Source: Clostridia bacterium (lineage in GTDB: Bacteria > Bacillota > Clostridia > Oscillospirales > Acutalibacteraceae). From it: 42,481 bases of DNA. Positions within the stretch are counted from its first letter, which is position 1. Each line of letters begins with the position of its first letter. The stretch lies in the NCBI GenBank assembly GCA_017481575.1, contig JAFUPA010000025.1:1-42481 (forward strand). The letters are read 5' to 3'. This document shows positions 42,129 to 42,481 of this stretch, in pieces. The notes under the pieces are model-generated. The model ran no database searches. It worked only from the letters and a program-made list of their open reading frames with translations, and was not told the DNA's origin. Made by a program: the position numbers and the translations under genes.

Positions 42129-42177
42129 TGAAATCACCTCTTTGGCTAGTATACTACAGTTTTACAAATTTTTCAAT

Positions 42178-42337
42178 GAAATCACGCTGTGCGTGATTAA
42201 ATCCTCACTCCGTACGGATGAAATCTGCTACGCAGATGAAATTAAATCCGCCCTTCTCCCGACGAAGTCGGATTTCATCACGAAGTGATTTCATCCCACG
42301 TAAGTGGGATTTATTCCGTCAAAATGGACGGATTTAA
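42178..42337. repeat. Tandem array of six or so mini-hairpins
   Basis: Short palindromes of 13-19 bp, most starting with ATC and ending with GAT (42181-42197, 42223-42237, 42278-42290 and others), are separated by GAAAT/ATTTC-type spacers. Each palindrome differs in sequence but keeps the frame of ATC...GAT. The last unit is TCCGTC/GACGGA at 42315-42332. Nothing codes for protein. It resembles the cluster at 12405-12520. Confidence 0.65.
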
Positions 42338-42374
42338 CTGAAAAAAGGGGCTGTAAAAAAACAGCCTGAAAAAG

Positions 42375-42418
42375 AAAAGGACTACAAACTTACCGAAAGG
42401 TAGGAATGTAGTCCTTTT
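42375..42418 (+). terminator. Strong hairpin with GAAA tetraloop near the window end
   Basis: AAAAGGACTACA (42375-42386) pairs with TGTAGTCCTTTT (42407-42418). An inner stem TACC-GAAA-GGTA sits in the loop, and a T-run follows. A smaller GGCTGT/ACAGCC hairpin precedes it at 42349-42366. This is the form of a protective terminator at the edge of an insertion sequence, or a normal terminator. Confidence 0.65.
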
Positions 42419-42438
42419 TGTGATATAATTTACTTGCA

Positions 42439-42481
42439 ATGAAAAAGAATATCACAAGAAAATATAATACACCATATCAAT
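42439..42481 (+). CDS. Start of an ORF cut by the window end (possible transposase)
   Basis: The ATG at 42439 opens a frame of 14 codons (MKKNITRKYNTPYQ) with no stop before the edge. A TATAAT at 42424-42429 lies just upstream, and no clear ribosome site is visible. The basic start and the strong hairpin before it would suit an insertion-sequence transposase, but this is a guess from position. Confidence 0.25.
   Translation, partial: MKKNITRKYNTPYQ

Overview
The window looks like chromosomal DNA of a strictly anaerobic, fermentative gut Firmicute of the Clostridia, most likely Oscillospiraceae/Ruminococcaceae-like. The base composition is moderately low in GC, and sigma-A type promoters and intrinsic terminators are plentiful. 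The genes include an [FeFe]-hydrogenase maturation operon, a dockerin-bearing secreted protein, several plant-glycan glycoside hydrolases, TnpV/DUF6809-type mobile-element genes and small dispersed palindromic repeats. There is no rRNA or tRNA gene and no CRISPR array that I can see. All family names come from reading motifs, not from database searches.

Layout. (1) 1-4.4 kb: 3' part of a very large secreted protein made of CxxC repeat modules, PPC-like and cohesin-like beta modules, and a C-terminal dockerin. (2) 4.5-12.4 kb: an accessory island. It holds an unknown 204-aa protein, a SAM-I/SAM-IV-like riboswitch with its terminator in front of a zinc-ribbon protein, an XRE-like protein, a gene whose Shine-Dalgarno lies in a perfect 16-bp hairpin, an McrB/McrC type IV restriction pair with an unknown third gene, and the mobile-element genes tnpV and DUF6809 on the minus strand. 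(3) 12.6-16.5 kb: an RDD membrane protein, a membrane-anchored HEPN-like protein, and an operon of a DUF1538 membrane protein with two PII-like regulators. (4) 16.6-21.3 kb: an alpha-L-rhamnosidase with a perfect 12-bp inverted repeat over its promoter, a divergent XRE regulator/small membrane protein pair, and a GH28-like beta-helix protein. (5) 21.4-26.6 kb: a cation:proton antiporter, a small membrane protein, and an M20 peptidase-YfcC transporter operon. (6) 26.6-34.5 kb: a D-Ala-D-Ala ligase, a GNAT acetyltransferase and GH35 beta-galactosidase pair, a Tim44-like protein, a DUF4275-like protein, an EamA transporter and a histidine phosphatase, with three copies of one palindromic repeat family. 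(7) 34.5-39.3 kb, minus strand: TM1266-type regulator, HydE, HydG and HydF in one operon whose leader carries a terminator and a mutually exclusive antiterminator; then a nitroreductase. (8) 39.4-42.5 kb: a clan GH-A-like glycosidase, a dCMP deaminase, a four-helix-bundle protein, a tandem mini-hairpin array, and a strong hairpin before an ORF cut by the window end.

How it fits together. The GH78, GH28-like, GH35 and GH-A proteins and the dockerin protein point to use of pectin-type plant polysaccharides (rhamnose, galacturonate and galactose side chains). HydEFG point to hydrogen-evolving fermentation, although the hydrogenase itself is not here. The best candidates for undescribed biology are the structured leader of the hyd operon, the SD-sequestering hairpin beside the McrBC island, the riboswitch in front of a gene with no obvious methionine role, and the DUF1538/double-PII unit.
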